The notes beneath the pieces were generated by a model. That model searched no databases. It was not told where the DNA came from and saw only the letters and a list, made by a program, of their open reading frames with translations. Both the position numbers and the translations under genes were made by a program. From positions 1-62,692 of the forward strand of contig CAJUFR010000007.1 in assembly GCA_910585525.1 (NCBI GenBank): 62,692 bases of DNA. Direction: 5' to 3'. Positions 49,324 through 57,231 of this stretch are shown one piece after another. Each line of letters begins with the position of its first letter. The stretch's first letter is position 1. The stretch comes from an uncultured Angelakisella sp. (lineage in GTDB: Bacteria; Bacillota; Clostridia; Oscillospirales; Ruminococcaceae).

Positions 49324-51204
49324 ATGGATATGGAGATGGTAGAAACGCTGCACCGGCGGGCCAGGCTGCTGCCCCAGGAGCCGGGGGTCTACATCATGAA
49401 GGACGGCAAGGGGAAGATCATCTACATCGGCAAGGCGAAGATACTGAAAAACCGGGTATCCTCCTACTTCCGTTCGGTGGAAAAGCACCAGGCCAAGGTC
49501 TACCGGATGGTGGAGAACGTCCGGGACTTTGACTACATCGTCACCGACAGCGAGTTTGAAGCCCTGGTGCTGGAAGCCAGCCTGATCAAACTCCACACCC
49601 CCAAGTACAACATCCTGCTGAAGGACGCCAAGGGGTATTTCTACGTGGGCATCTCCCCCGGGCCCTACGGTCGCATCACCTTTGAGATGCAAAAGACTGA
49701 CAAGACACTGACCTATATCGGCCCCTACACCTCCTCCCTGGTGGTGAAGCAGACGGTGGACGAGGCCAACAAAGCCTTCCTTCTCCCCACCTGCACCCGC
49801 CGCTTCCCGGAGGATTGTAAAAAAGGCCGCCCCTGTCTCAACTACCATATCAAGCAGTGCATGGGGGTCTGCACCGGCAAGGTGACCCCGGAGCAGTACG
49901 CCGAGGCCTTTGAGGAGGCCCTGGCCTTTGTCAAGGGGGGCGGCACCCAGACGGTGGAGCAGCTGACCCAGCGGATGAACGACGCCGCCGAGGCGCTGGA
50001 CTTTGAACGGGCCGCCCGGTACCGGGACCGGATACGGGCAGTGGAAAAGCTGTCCCAGCAGCAGAAGGTGATGGCCTACAACCACAAGAGCCTGGACGTG
50101 GTGGCGGCGGTCCAGGGGGCCGATACCGTCTACCTCTCGGTGCTGGTGTTCCGGGAGGGGCGGCTGCGGGACAAGCGGGACTTCACCTTCGACTGCTTCG
50201 GCAGCATCGAGGACGTGGAGGAGGAATTCCTTCTCAGCTACTACACCGGGCGGCCGGACGGCCCGTCGGAGCTGTTTTTGGACCGCCCCCTGCCGGACCA
50301 GGAACTGCTGGCCCAGCTGCTCACCGAGGACCGGGGCCGGAAGCTGACCATCACTGTCCCCGCCCGGGGCCAGCCCCTGCGGCTCATCGAGATGGCCCAG
50401 AACAACGCCGCCCAGGCCCTTGCCACCCGCACCCGGCGCACCGGCCGGGAGATGACGGCGGTTGGGGAACTGGGGGTGCTGCTGGGCCTCCCCGCCCCCC
50501 CGGCCTACATCGAGGCCTACGATATCTCTAACTTCGGGGGCCAGACCATCGTGGGGGGGATGGTGGTGTTCGAAAACGGCCGCCCCCTGCGGAAGAATTA
50601 CAAGCGTTTTACCATCCGGGACCAGGCCCAGCCCGACGACTACGCCGCCATGGACCAGATGCTCTCCCGCCGGGTGGCCCGGTACCTGGAGCACCGGGAC
50701 CGCCCCGGGGAGGGGAAGCCGGACGGCTTTGAGCGGCTGCCCGACCTGTGGCTCATCGACGGCGGCGCCACCCATGTGGCGGTGGCGGAGGAGGTGCTGC
50801 GGCGGCACGGCCTTGCCATCCCGGTGTTCGGCATGGTGAAGGACAGCCGCCACCGCACCCGGGCCATCACCTCCCAGGACCAGGAGATCGTCATCAGCGC
50901 CAACCGGGGGGTGTTCGCCTTCGTCACCGGCATCCAGGACGAGGTGCACCGGTACAGCATCGAATTTTCCCGCAAGAGCCACCAGAAAAGCGCCGTCAGC
51001 ACCCGCCTGCTGGAGGTGGAGGGCATCGGGGAGGGCCGGGCCACCGCCCTTTACAAGCACTTCAAGACCTGGAAGGCCATCGCCCAGGCCAGCCCCCAGG
51101 AACTTGCGGCGGTAAAAGGCATGACCGCCCCCGCCGCCCAGCGGCTTTATGACGCGCTGCACGAGGGGGAGGGGGAGAGCGGGACAGCGGAGAATGGTGA
51201 GTGA
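49324..51204 (+). CDS. uvrC: Excinuclease ABC subunit C
   Basis: A 626 aa nucleotide-excision-repair nuclease. The N-terminal GIY-YIG domain (PGVYIMKDGKGKIIYIGKAK), UvrB-binding UVR region (LDFERAARYRDRIRAVEKL, about 220-240), RNase H-like endonuclease domain (EAYDISNFGGQTIVGGMVVF, LIDGGATHVAVAEEVL) and C-terminal HhH region (LLEVEGIGEGRATALYKHF) are all present. Length normal. Confidence 0.97.
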   Translation: MDMEMVETLHRRARLLPQEPGVYIMKDGKGKIIYIGKAKILKNRVSSYFRSVEKHQAKVYRMVENVRDFDYIVTDSEFEALVLEASLIKLHTPKYNILLKDAKGYFYVGISPGPYGRITFEMQKTDKTLTYIGPYTSSLVVKQTVDEANKAFLLPTCTRRFPEDCKKGRPCLNYHIKQCMGVCTGKVTPEQYAEAFEEALAFVKGGGTQTVEQLTQRMNDAAEALDFERAARYRDRIRAVEKLSQQQKVMAYNHKSLDVVAAVQGADTVYLSVLVFREGRLRDKRDFTFDCFGSIEDVEEEFLLSYYTGRPDGPSELFLDRPLPDQELLAQLLTEDRGRKLTITVPARGQPLRLIEMAQNNAAQALATRTRRTGREMTAVGELGVLLGLPAPPAYIEAYDISNFGGQTIVGGMVVFENGRPLRKNYKRFTIRDQAQPDDYAAMDQMLSRRVARYLEHRDRPGEGKPDGFERLPDLWLIDGGATHVAVAEEVLRRHGLAIPVFGMVKDSRHRTRAITSQDQEIVISANRGVFAFVTGIQDEVHRYSIEFSRKSHQKSAVSTRLLEVEGIGEGRATALYKHFKTWKAIAQASPQELAAVKGMTAPAAQRLYDALHEGEGESGTAENGE

Positions 51205-51230
51205 GCAACAGTCCCCCGGTAGAAAAAGAA

Positions 51231-51260
51231 TTGACAGGGAAATAAGATGTACACTATAAT
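51231..51260 (+). promoter_or_regulatory. Consensus promoter of a 36 aa gene
   Basis: TTGACA (51231-51236), 18-base spacer, TATAAT (51255-51260), ahead of the small gene at 51291. Confidence 0.85.
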
Positions 51261-51290
51261 GTAATGTAAATCAAAAAGGAGGCGTCCCCT

Positions 51291-51401
51291 ATGGAGAAAG
51301 AAACCATCGAGGAATTTGACCAAGAGATGGTAGACAAGCTGCTGGAAGGGAAAAATACGCCTATCGCTGATTGTATCCCAGAAGAAGAAGCGGGATGGTA
51401 G
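51291..51401 (+). CDS. 36 aa acidic small protein
   Basis: A short gene between uvrC and rsmD: ATG 51291, AAAAAGGAGG just upstream, and a consensus promoter. The product (DQEMVDKLLEGKNTPIADCI, closing PEEEAGW) is acidic with a single cysteine. No family recognised. Promoter plus ribosome-binding site make a real gene likely; a regulatory peptide or a remnant antitoxin is possible. Confidence 0.6.
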   Translation: MEKETIEEFDQEMVDKLLEGKNTPIADCIPEEEAGW

Positions 51402-51474
51402 TTTATACTTGATCGTTGACAGAGGAAACAGATAGAACGAGAGAGGATAACAGATTTATCAGGAGGAAACAGGA

Positions 51475-52038
51475 TTGAGAGTCATCACCGGGACCGCCCG
51501 CGGGCGGAAGCTGGCCGCCCTGGAGGGGGTGGAGGTGCGGCCCACCACCGATATGGTGAAGGAGGCCATGTTCAGCATCCTTCAGTTTGAGGTGGAGGGG
51601 GCCAATGTTCTGGACCTCTTCGCCGGGTCGGGGCAGCTGGGTATCGAAGCCCTCAGCCGGGGGGCCAGGGCCTGCGTCTTTGTGGACAGTTCCCGGGATT
51701 CCCAGAACATCACCCGGCAGAACCTGCAGCACACCGGCCTGTCCTCCGCCGCCCGGGTGGCGGCTATGGACTACGCCGCCTTTCTGCGCTCCACCAAGGA
51801 CACCTTCGATATCGCCCTGTTGGACCCCCCCTACGAGAAGGGCCTGGCGGCGGATGCCCTGCCCCTGCTGGTGGGGAAGATGAGCCCCGGCGGCGCCATC
51901 CTCTGCGAGACCCGGAAGGGGGAGCCGATGCCGGAGCGGGTGGGGGAGTTCGCCATCCACAGGACCTACCGGTACGGCAAGATCGCCCTCACCCTCTACC
52001 GCCGGGCGGAGGAGGAGCGGGAGGAGGCGGAGGGATGA
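51475..52038 (+). CDS. rsmD: 16S rRNA (guanine966-N2)-methyltransferase RsmD
   Basis: A 187 aa methyltransferase. MRVITGTARGRKLAALEG and RPTTDMVKEAMFSIL are diagnostic for RsmD, with motif I VLDLFAGSGQLGIEALSRGA and catalytic DPPYEKG. The start is TTG 51475 with aggagga upstream. Its 3' end overlaps coaD by 4 bases, the common Firmicutes order. Confidence 0.95.
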   Translation: MRVITGTARGRKLAALEGVEVRPTTDMVKEAMFSILQFEVEGANVLDLFAGSGQLGIEALSRGARACVFVDSSRDSQNITRQNLQHTGLSSAARVAAMDYAAFLRSTKDTFDIALLDPPYEKGLAADALPLLVGKMSPGGAILCETRKGEPMPERVGEFAIHRTYRYGKIALTLYRRAEEEREEAEG

Positions 52039-52529
52039 AAACGGTGGTATGCCCGGGGAGTTTCGACCCCATCACCAACGGCCACATGGATATCATCCGC
52101 CGGGCCAGCGGCATCTTTGACCGGGTCATCGTGCTGGTGGCCTCCAACCAGGAGAAGCGGTGCTTCTTCACCGCCCGGGAGCGGGCCGACATGATCCGCC
52201 GGGTGGTGCTGGAGGAGGGCCTCCCCAACGTGGAGGTGGACCAGGACGACGGCCTGCTGGTGAACTACATCCAGCGGGTGGGGGCGGTGGCCATCGTCAA
52301 GGGGCTGCGGGCCGTCTCCGACTTCGAGTACGAGTTCCAGATGTCCCTGACCAACCACAAGCTGCTGCCGGAGTGCGAGACCATCTTCTTCACCACCAGT
52401 TCCCGGAACATGTACCTTTCCTCCAGTATCGTCCGGCAGGTGGGCACGCTGGGCGGCGATATTACCCAGTTCGTGCCCCCCTGCGTCTATCCGCAGATAC
52501 ATGGCAAGCTGACCCAAAAGGAGGTATGA
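52035..52529 (+). CDS. coaD: Phosphopantetheine adenylyltransferase
   Basis: A 164 aa enzyme of CoA synthesis (4'-phosphopantetheine + ATP to dephospho-CoA). It has the nucleotidyltransferase motif CPGSFDPITNGHMDII, the KGLRAVSDFEYEFQM substrate block and SSSIVRQV (ISSTxxR-like) near the C-terminus. Length normal. Confidence 0.96.
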   Translation: MKTVVCPGSFDPITNGHMDIIRRASGIFDRVIVLVASNQEKRCFFTARERADMIRRVVLEEGLPNVEVDQDDGLLVNYIQRVGAVAIVKGLRAVSDFEYEFQMSLTNHKLLPECETIFFTTSSRNMYLSSSIVRQVGTLGGDITQFVPPCVYPQIHGKLTQKEV

Positions 52530-52532
52530 CCT

Positions 52533-53132
52533 ATGGCAAACCTAGAATCCATCCTCAATGAACTGGACGAGGTGCTGGAGAGCGCCACCACCCTTCCCCT
52601 CACCAGCAAGTGCATGGTGGACGCCGACCGCATCAGGGACCTGATCGACGACATCCGCCTCAATATCCCCTCCGAAATCAAGCAGGCCCGGGCGGTGGTG
52701 GCCGACCGCAACGAGATCCTGTCCATGGCCAAGCAGGAGGCGGAGGAACTGATCCGCAAAGCGGAGGAGCGTGCCAAGGCGCTGGTGGACAACGACACCA
52801 TCGTCCGCCAGGCCAACGCCAAGGGAATGGCGATGCTCAGCGAGGCCAGCGCCAAGGCGTCGGAGATGGTGAACCAGGCCACCGCCCGCTCCAACGAGAT
52901 CATGAGCCAGGCCAGCCAGAAGGCCACCGAGATGCTGACCCAGGCCAACCTCCGCTCCAAGGAGATGAAGCAGACCGCCTTTGATTTTTCGGAGAGCATG
53001 CTCCGTTCCACCGAGGACACGGTGGCCAAGGCTCTCTCCGGCATCCAGACCACCCGCCAGGCGATCCTCCAAAGCGCCCGGGCGGCGGTGCAGCAGGGCA
53101 CCCCCATGCAGGGGGGGCGGGGCGGGCTGTGA
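52533..53132 (+). CDS. Coiled-coil protein downstream of coaD
   Basis: A 199 aa, mostly helical protein with long heptad-rich segments (EAEELIRKAEERAKALVDND, SEASAKASEMVNQATARSNE) and a glycine-rich end (GGRGGL). Clostridial genomes often keep such a protein after rsmD-coaD, usually annotated only as an ATPase-like protein. No catalytic motif is visible. It starts four bases after coaD. Confidence 0.75.
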   Translation: MANLESILNELDEVLESATTLPLTSKCMVDADRIRDLIDDIRLNIPSEIKQARAVVADRNEILSMAKQEAEELIRKAEERAKALVDNDTIVRQANAKGMAMLSEASAKASEMVNQATARSNEIMSQASQKATEMLTQANLRSKEMKQTAFDFSESMLRSTEDTVAKALSGIQTTRQAILQSARAAVQQGTPMQGGRGGL

Positions 53133-53163
53133 TGGCTGTGCCCCAGGACAAGTAAGATCTTCC

Positions 53164-53188
53164 GCCCCGGTCCGCCGGGGCTTTTTTT
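53164..53188 (+). terminator. Terminator of the rsmD-coaD operon
   Basis: GCCCCGG-TCCG-CCGGGGC followed by seven T. Confidence 0.92.
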
Positions 53189-53200
53189 GTTCTCCCCCTC

Positions 53201-53258
53201 TTGACAATCCCGCTTCCCGGTAGTATTATGAAGTAAACTTCATGTGAAGTGTGCTTCG
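53201..53258 (+). promoter_or_regulatory. Promoter with tandem GAAG-N4-CTTC operators
   Basis: TTGACA (53201-53206), 17 bases, TATTAT (53224-53229). Two inverted repeats follow at once: GAAGTAAACTTC (53230-53241) and GAAGTGTGCTTC (53246-53257), 16 bases apart. They are the likely binding sites of the XRE protein encoded downstream. Confidence 0.8.
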
Positions 53259-53279
53259 TATTTTGGAAGAAGGTGCTGG

Positions 53280-53510
53280 ATGCTTACAAGAGTAAAGGAA
53301 CTGCGTACCCAGCGGAAAATGACCCAGCAGCAGCTGGCGGAACTGGTGCATGTTTCGTCTCGCACCATTATTTCTATCGAAAAAGAGCAATACTGCCCCT
53401 CCCTGATGCTGGCCTACCGCATGGCGGAGGTGTTTGGGGTGACGGTGGAGGAACTCTGCTGCCTGCGGGAAAACAAGGAACGGGAGGACATGCAATATGA
53501 AGATCTATGA
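53280..53510 (+). CDS. XRE-family regulator
   Basis: A 76 aa protein that is nearly all helix-turn-helix: VKELRTQRKMTQQQLAELVHVSSRTIISIEK, continuing LMLAYRMAEVFGVTVEELC. The type commonly precedes DUF2178-like membrane genes. ATG 53280 follows gaagaagg. It overlaps the next gene by 14 bases. Confidence 0.88.
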   Translation: MLTRVKELRTQRKMTQQQLAELVHVSSRTIISIEKEQYCPSLMLAYRMAEVFGVTVEELCCLRENKEREDMQYEDL

Positions 53511-53910
53511 CAAAAAGGCGTTTGTTTACGGGATAGGACTTTCGCTGCTGGCCGCCGGGCTGGTCTTGACGGCGGAACGCCCCATGGGGATGAAGCCGCT
53601 GGTGCTGGCGGTGGTCTGCGGCGTCATCGGCTGCTGTTTTCTCATTGGCAGCCTTTCCCGGAAGATCGCCCGGGAGGCCCGGCTGGAGGAGCAGGACGAA
53701 CGCAACCGCCTCATCGCCCTGAAGGCGGGAAGGCGGACCGCTCAGATCACCCAACTGGGCAGCGCCCTGATGACGGTGGCCTTCCTGGGCATCGGTAAGG
53801 GCAGTAGCAACCGGGAGTTTATCGCCATCGGCCTGGGGGCGGCTTTTTGTTACACCCTCTCCCTTTTTGCCGAACTGTTCGCCAAACTCTACTATGAAAA
53901 ACACAGCTAG
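53497..53910 (+). CDS. DUF2178-like membrane protein
   Basis: A 137 aa protein with four hydrophobic spans and the central signature EEQDERNRLIALKAGRRTAQ, typical of DUF2178-type proteins paired with small XRE regulators. Function unknown; overlaps the regulator gene. Confidence 0.78.
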   Translation: MKIYDKKAFVYGIGLSLLAAGLVLTAERPMGMKPLVLAVVCGVIGCCFLIGSLSRKIAREARLEEQDERNRLIALKAGRRTAQITQLGSALMTVAFLGIGKGSSNREFIAIGLGAAFCYTLSLFAELFAKLYYEKHS

Positions 53911-53922
53911 GAGGTGGCAGAT

Positions 53923-54645
53923 ATGCCCAATACCTTTCTGGAACGGCTTCCCTTTGTGTTCCTCTTCGGTGTCGCCTTTGCAGTGATGCTGGCCGGGATG
54001 GGCGCTGGGGCCTGGCTGCTGGGGAAGCTGGTCAAGGCCCTCCGGCGGCTGGCCCTCTCCCCGGAGGAACGGCAGAAGCAGGCGGCAGCCGCCCGGCACC
54101 CCTTTGCCGGGGTCTCCCTTCGGGGCAAGGAGGCCTGGCTGGTCTGCTGTTTGGAGGAGGCCCTTGTCGCCTGCGGCCTGGACGCCGAACAGGGGGAGCC
54201 GGGCAGCTGGTATCCCCTCCTGGCCCTGCTGTGGAAATTTCCAGAGTTGCCGGAGGAGTTCATCGAGGACTGGCTGGATGAGACGGCGGACATCCTCCCC
54301 AGCAGCGTCCTCTCCTGTGATCCCGGAGGGCCCAGGGAGTTGTCCCAGGGGGAAAAGGAGCGGTCTGCTGCCGCCTGCGCCCTTTACGCCACAGCCAGGG
54401 CCAGGATGGCCCTGCTTGGCCCCCTGGTGGAGTTCCCGGTTCGCCTGGTCCGGGAAAACCAGGAGGACCCCGCCGCCCGCCCGGAATTGGCCCTGACCCT
54501 CCTGGACGAGGTCGGAGAACTGCTGGAAAGCTACGGCGTCCCGCTGCCCGCTCCGTGGGTCCGGGATCTCCTGCTGGCCCAGCGTTCCCCCGGCCTTGGG
54601 GACCGGTTCGTGGGGAGACAGTGCTCCGGGTTTGTGGGGTGGTAA
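53923..54645 (+). CDS. Membrane-anchored hypothetical protein
   Basis: A 240 aa protein with one N-terminal membrane span (FVFLFGVAFAVMLAGMGAGAW) and a helical cytoplasmic domain rich in leucine and glutamate, starting around LALSPEERQKQ. No family recognised. ATG 53923 has AGGAGG eight bases upstream. Third gene of the XRE-DUF2178-like operon. Confidence 0.65.
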   Translation: MPNTFLERLPFVFLFGVAFAVMLAGMGAGAWLLGKLVKALRRLALSPEERQKQAAAARHPFAGVSLRGKEAWLVCCLEEALVACGLDAEQGEPGSWYPLLALLWKFPELPEEFIEDWLDETADILPSSVLSCDPGGPRELSQGEKERSAAACALYATARARMALLGPLVEFPVRLVRENQEDPAARPELALTLLDEVGELLESYGVPLPAPWVRDLLLAQRSPGLGDRFVGRQCSGFVGW

Positions 54646-54655
54646 TTGGAGAAAG

Positions 54656-54680
54656 ATCATGCTATACTATATCCTGGAAA
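54656..54680 (+). repeat. 25 bp exact repeat, copy 1 (hicAB promoter)
   Basis: Starts ATCATGCTATACTATATC and is identical over 25 bases to 55225-55249. It supplies the -10 region (TATACT/TATATC) ahead of hicA. Confidence 0.85.
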
Positions 54681-54709
54681 GGGAACAATAAAGCCTGGGG
54701 GAGGGCGCT

Positions 54710-54970
54710 ATGAGCCAGAACAAGAAGCTGATACAGTCCATCCTTAGCGGTTGTCAGGATAAAAATATCCTTTTTTCCGACCTTTGCTCGGTGCTTGGGC
54801 ATCTTGGATTTGCGCACCGGGTCCGTGGGGACCACTTCATCTTTACCAAAGACAATGTGGAAGAGATCATCAATATTCAGCCGGCGGGAAATAAAGCAAA
54901 ACCTTACCAGGTGAAGCAGGTTCGTGAGATCATCTTAAAATATCACTTAGGAGGTGACGACCATGAGTAA
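54710..54970 (+). CDS. hicA: HicA-like toxin (mRNA interferase)
   Basis: An 86 aa protein with a HicA dsRBD-like fold: FSDLCSVLGHLGFAHRVRGDHFIFTK, where the histidine in GDHF corresponds to the catalytic histidine, followed by QPAGNKAKPYQVKQVREIIL. It is longer at the N-terminus than typical HicA. The stop overlaps the hicB start by 8 bases, the standard toxin-first order. Confidence 0.82.
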   Translation: MSQNKKLIQSILSGCQDKNILFSDLCSVLGHLGFAHRVRGDHFIFTKDNVEEIINIQPAGNKAKPYQVKQVREIILKYHLGGDDHE

Positions 54971-55172
54971 ATATGAGATCATCCTTTACTGGAGCCAGGA
55001 GGACGATGGGTATATCGCGGAGGTCCCGGAGTTGGCGGGGTGTATGGCGGACGGAAAGACCCCGGTGGAGGCGGTGAAGAACGCCGAAGTGGTCATCCAG
55101 GAGTGGCTGGAGACCGCCGTCCGGCTGGGCCGCCCCATCCCGGAGCCCAAGGGCCGTCTCCACTACGCATGA
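54963..55172 (+). CDS. hicB: HicB-like antitoxin
   Basis: A 69 aa protein with the HicB partial RNase H fold: IILYWSQEDDGYIAEVPELAGC, MADGKTPVEAVKNAEVVIQEWL and GRPIPEPKG. No C-terminal DNA-binding domain is visible, so repression of the operon would need another route. TTAGGAGG precedes the ATG. Confidence 0.88.
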   Translation: MSKYEIILYWSQEDDGYIAEVPELAGCMADGKTPVEAVKNAEVVIQEWLETAVRLGRPIPEPKGRLHYA

Positions 55173-55177
55173 TCCCG

Positions 55178-55203
55178 AAGCCCCTTTGGGGGCTTTTTCT
55201 TTT
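55178..55203 (+). terminator. Terminator of hicAB
   Basis: A short stem AAGCCCC/GGGGCTT with a TTTGG-type loop and a T-rich tail (TTTTTCTTTT). Confidence 0.8.
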
Positions 55204-55224
55204 ACCCCTACCATTCCAGGTAAA

Positions 55225-55249
55225 ATCATGCTATACTATATCCTGGAAA
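55225..55249 (+). repeat. 25 bp exact repeat, copy 2 (ABC-F promoter)
   Basis: Same 25 bases as 54656-54680, here enclosed by the inverted repeat TTCCAGG ... CCTGGAA, ahead of the ABC-F gene. TATATC is spaced 17 bases from TTCCAG. Confidence 0.85.
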
Positions 55250-55281
55250 AGGATACTCAAAAGGAATGAGGGGAGACCGCC

Positions 55282-57192
55282 TTGCAGATATCACTGGAAA
55301 ATATCGCCAAGTCCTTTGGCAGCGACCTCATCTTCTCTGGGGTCAGCGCCCGGATCGAGGACAGGGACCGCATCGGGCTGGTGGGCATCAACGGGGCGGG
55401 CAAGACCACCCTGCTGAACATCATCACCGGGGGGCTGGAGCCGGACAGCGGCACCGTCACCCGGGGCAGCGGCCTTTCCATCGGCTACCAGCGGCAGAAC
55501 GCCGGGCTCCAGAAGGGCAACACCATCCTGGAGGAGATGCGCTCTGTCTTTGCCGATGTCTACGCCCTGGAGGAGCAGCTGCAAAAAACCGCCGAGGAAA
55601 TGTCCAACGACCCGAAGTCCGCCGCCCTGGCGGATCGTTATAAAGAATTGGAGGACGCCTTCCTGGCCCGGGACGGCTACCAGACCCAGGTGAAGATCGA
55701 CACCGTCCTCACCGGCATGGGCTTCGCCGCCCACGGGTACGAAAAGAGCATCGACAAACTCAGCGGCGGGGAGCAGACCCGGCTGGCCATCGCCAAGCTG
55801 CTGCTGGAACAGCCCAGCCTTCTGATCCTGGACGAGCCCACCAACCACCTGGACTTTAAGACCCTGGGCTGGCTGGAGGAGTATCTGGCCTCCTACAAGG
55901 GGGCGCTGCTGGTGGTCTCCCACGACCGGTACTTTCTGGACCGGCTCTGCGGCAAGATATGGGAGATGGAGTACGGGGAACTCACCGTTTTCCCGGGGAA
56001 TTACACCCGGTACATCCAGCTGCGGGACGAGCGCAACATCCGCCAGCAGAAGCTGTACGAGGCCCAGCAGGCGGAGATCGCAAAACTCCAGGACTATGTG
56101 GACAGGAACCTGGTCCGGGCCTCCACCACCAAGATGGCCCAAAGCCGCCGCCGGATGATCCAGCGGCTGGAGGCGGAGCCTGCCGAAAAGCCCAAGGCCC
56201 GGATGAAGCCCCCGGTCATCCACCTGAACGAATACGCCGGCGAGCCGGTAAAGGACGTGCTGCTGGCCGAGGACCTGGATGTGGCGGTAGGGGAGGGGGA
56301 GAAACGCAGGACCCTACTGGCCGGGGTGGAACTGTCGGTGGCCCGGGGGGACAAGATCGCCATCATCGGCGGCAACGGCACCGGCAAGAGCACCCTCTTA
56401 AAATGCCTGCTGGGCAAGCATGACCTAGGCCCCGGCGCCCGGGTCACCTGGGGGCGGGGCACCCGCATATCCTACTACGACCAGGGCAGCGATCACCTGG
56501 ACGGTAATTTGACGGTGCTGGACACCCTGTGGGACTACTACCCCAAAAGCTACGAGACCCCCCTGCGGAACATGCTGGGGGCCATGGGGCTCAAGGGGGA
56601 GGACGTCTTTAAGCGGGTGAGCCAGCTTTCCGGCGGGGAGAAGGCCCGGCTCAAGCTGGCGGTGATCTGCCTTGCCAAGTCCAATGTCCTTATCCTGGAT
56701 GAGCCCACCAACCATCTGGACCTGAGCACCAAGGAGGTGCTGGAGCAGGCGCTGGCCGAGTTTACCGGCACCCTCATCATGGTCTCCCACGACCGGTACC
56801 TGCTGGACCGTATCCCCACCCGGATCATTGAACTGGAGGGGGGCCAGCTGCGGCAGTACAAGGGCCGGTACACCGACTACCTCCGCCAGGCGGCGGGCAA
56901 GCCCGCCCCGGAGCCCGCCCCCCGGGAGGAGCCTAAAAAGCCGGAACAGTCCTCCTACGCCAAGGGCAAGGAGCAGCGCCGGGCCGACGCCCTCCGCCGC
57001 AAGGAGTATGCCGAGACCGAGAAGCTGGTGACCCAGCTGGAACGGGAGGTGTGGCAGCTGGAGCAGCAGATCGCCGACCCGGCTACCGCCGCCGACTACC
57101 TCCTCCTCCAGGACCTTTGCGCCCAGGCGGAGGAGAAGCGGGACGCCCTGAGCAAGGCGGAGGACCGCTGGCTGGAACTCTCCGAGGAATGA
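55282..57192 (+). CDS. ABC-F family ATPase
   Basis: A 636 aa soluble protein with two ABC domains: Walker A GINGAGKTTLL and GGNGTGKSTLL, signatures LSGGEQTRLA and LSGGEKARLK, and two LDEPTNHLD motifs. A linker lies between the domains and a coiled-coil C-terminus (YAETEKLVTQLEREVWQLEQ). ABC-F proteins act on the ribosome (translation factors or antibiotic protection). The layout is closest to the YdiF/Uup type. TTG start with gagggga upstream. Confidence 0.93.
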   Translation: MQISLENIAKSFGSDLIFSGVSARIEDRDRIGLVGINGAGKTTLLNIITGGLEPDSGTVTRGSGLSIGYQRQNAGLQKGNTILEEMRSVFADVYALEEQLQKTAEEMSNDPKSAALADRYKELEDAFLARDGYQTQVKIDTVLTGMGFAAHGYEKSIDKLSGGEQTRLAIAKLLLEQPSLLILDEPTNHLDFKTLGWLEEYLASYKGALLVVSHDRYFLDRLCGKIWEMEYGELTVFPGNYTRYIQLRDERNIRQQKLYEAQQAEIAKLQDYVDRNLVRASTTKMAQSRRRMIQRLEAEPAEKPKARMKPPVIHLNEYAGEPVKDVLLAEDLDVAVGEGEKRRTLLAGVELSVARGDKIAIIGGNGTGKSTLLKCLLGKHDLGPGARVTWGRGTRISYYDQGSDHLDGNLTVLDTLWDYYPKSYETPLRNMLGAMGLKGEDVFKRVSQLSGGEKARLKLAVICLAKSNVLILDEPTNHLDLSTKEVLEQALAEFTGTLIMVSHDRYLLDRIPTRIIELEGGQLRQYKGRYTDYLRQAAGKPAPEPAPREEPKKPEQSSYAKGKEQRRADALRRKEYAETEKLVTQLEREVWQLEQQIADPATAADYLLLQDLCAQAEEKRDALSKAEDRWLELSEE

Positions 57193-57231
57193 AACGCCTA
57201 CTATTTTGAACGATAAGGAGATGGAGCCCGG

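Noticed and set aside
48406..51162. 918-codon open frame on the - strand
   Set aside because: Antisense to vanY and uvrC; low-complexity His/Gly/Pro product and no plausible start.
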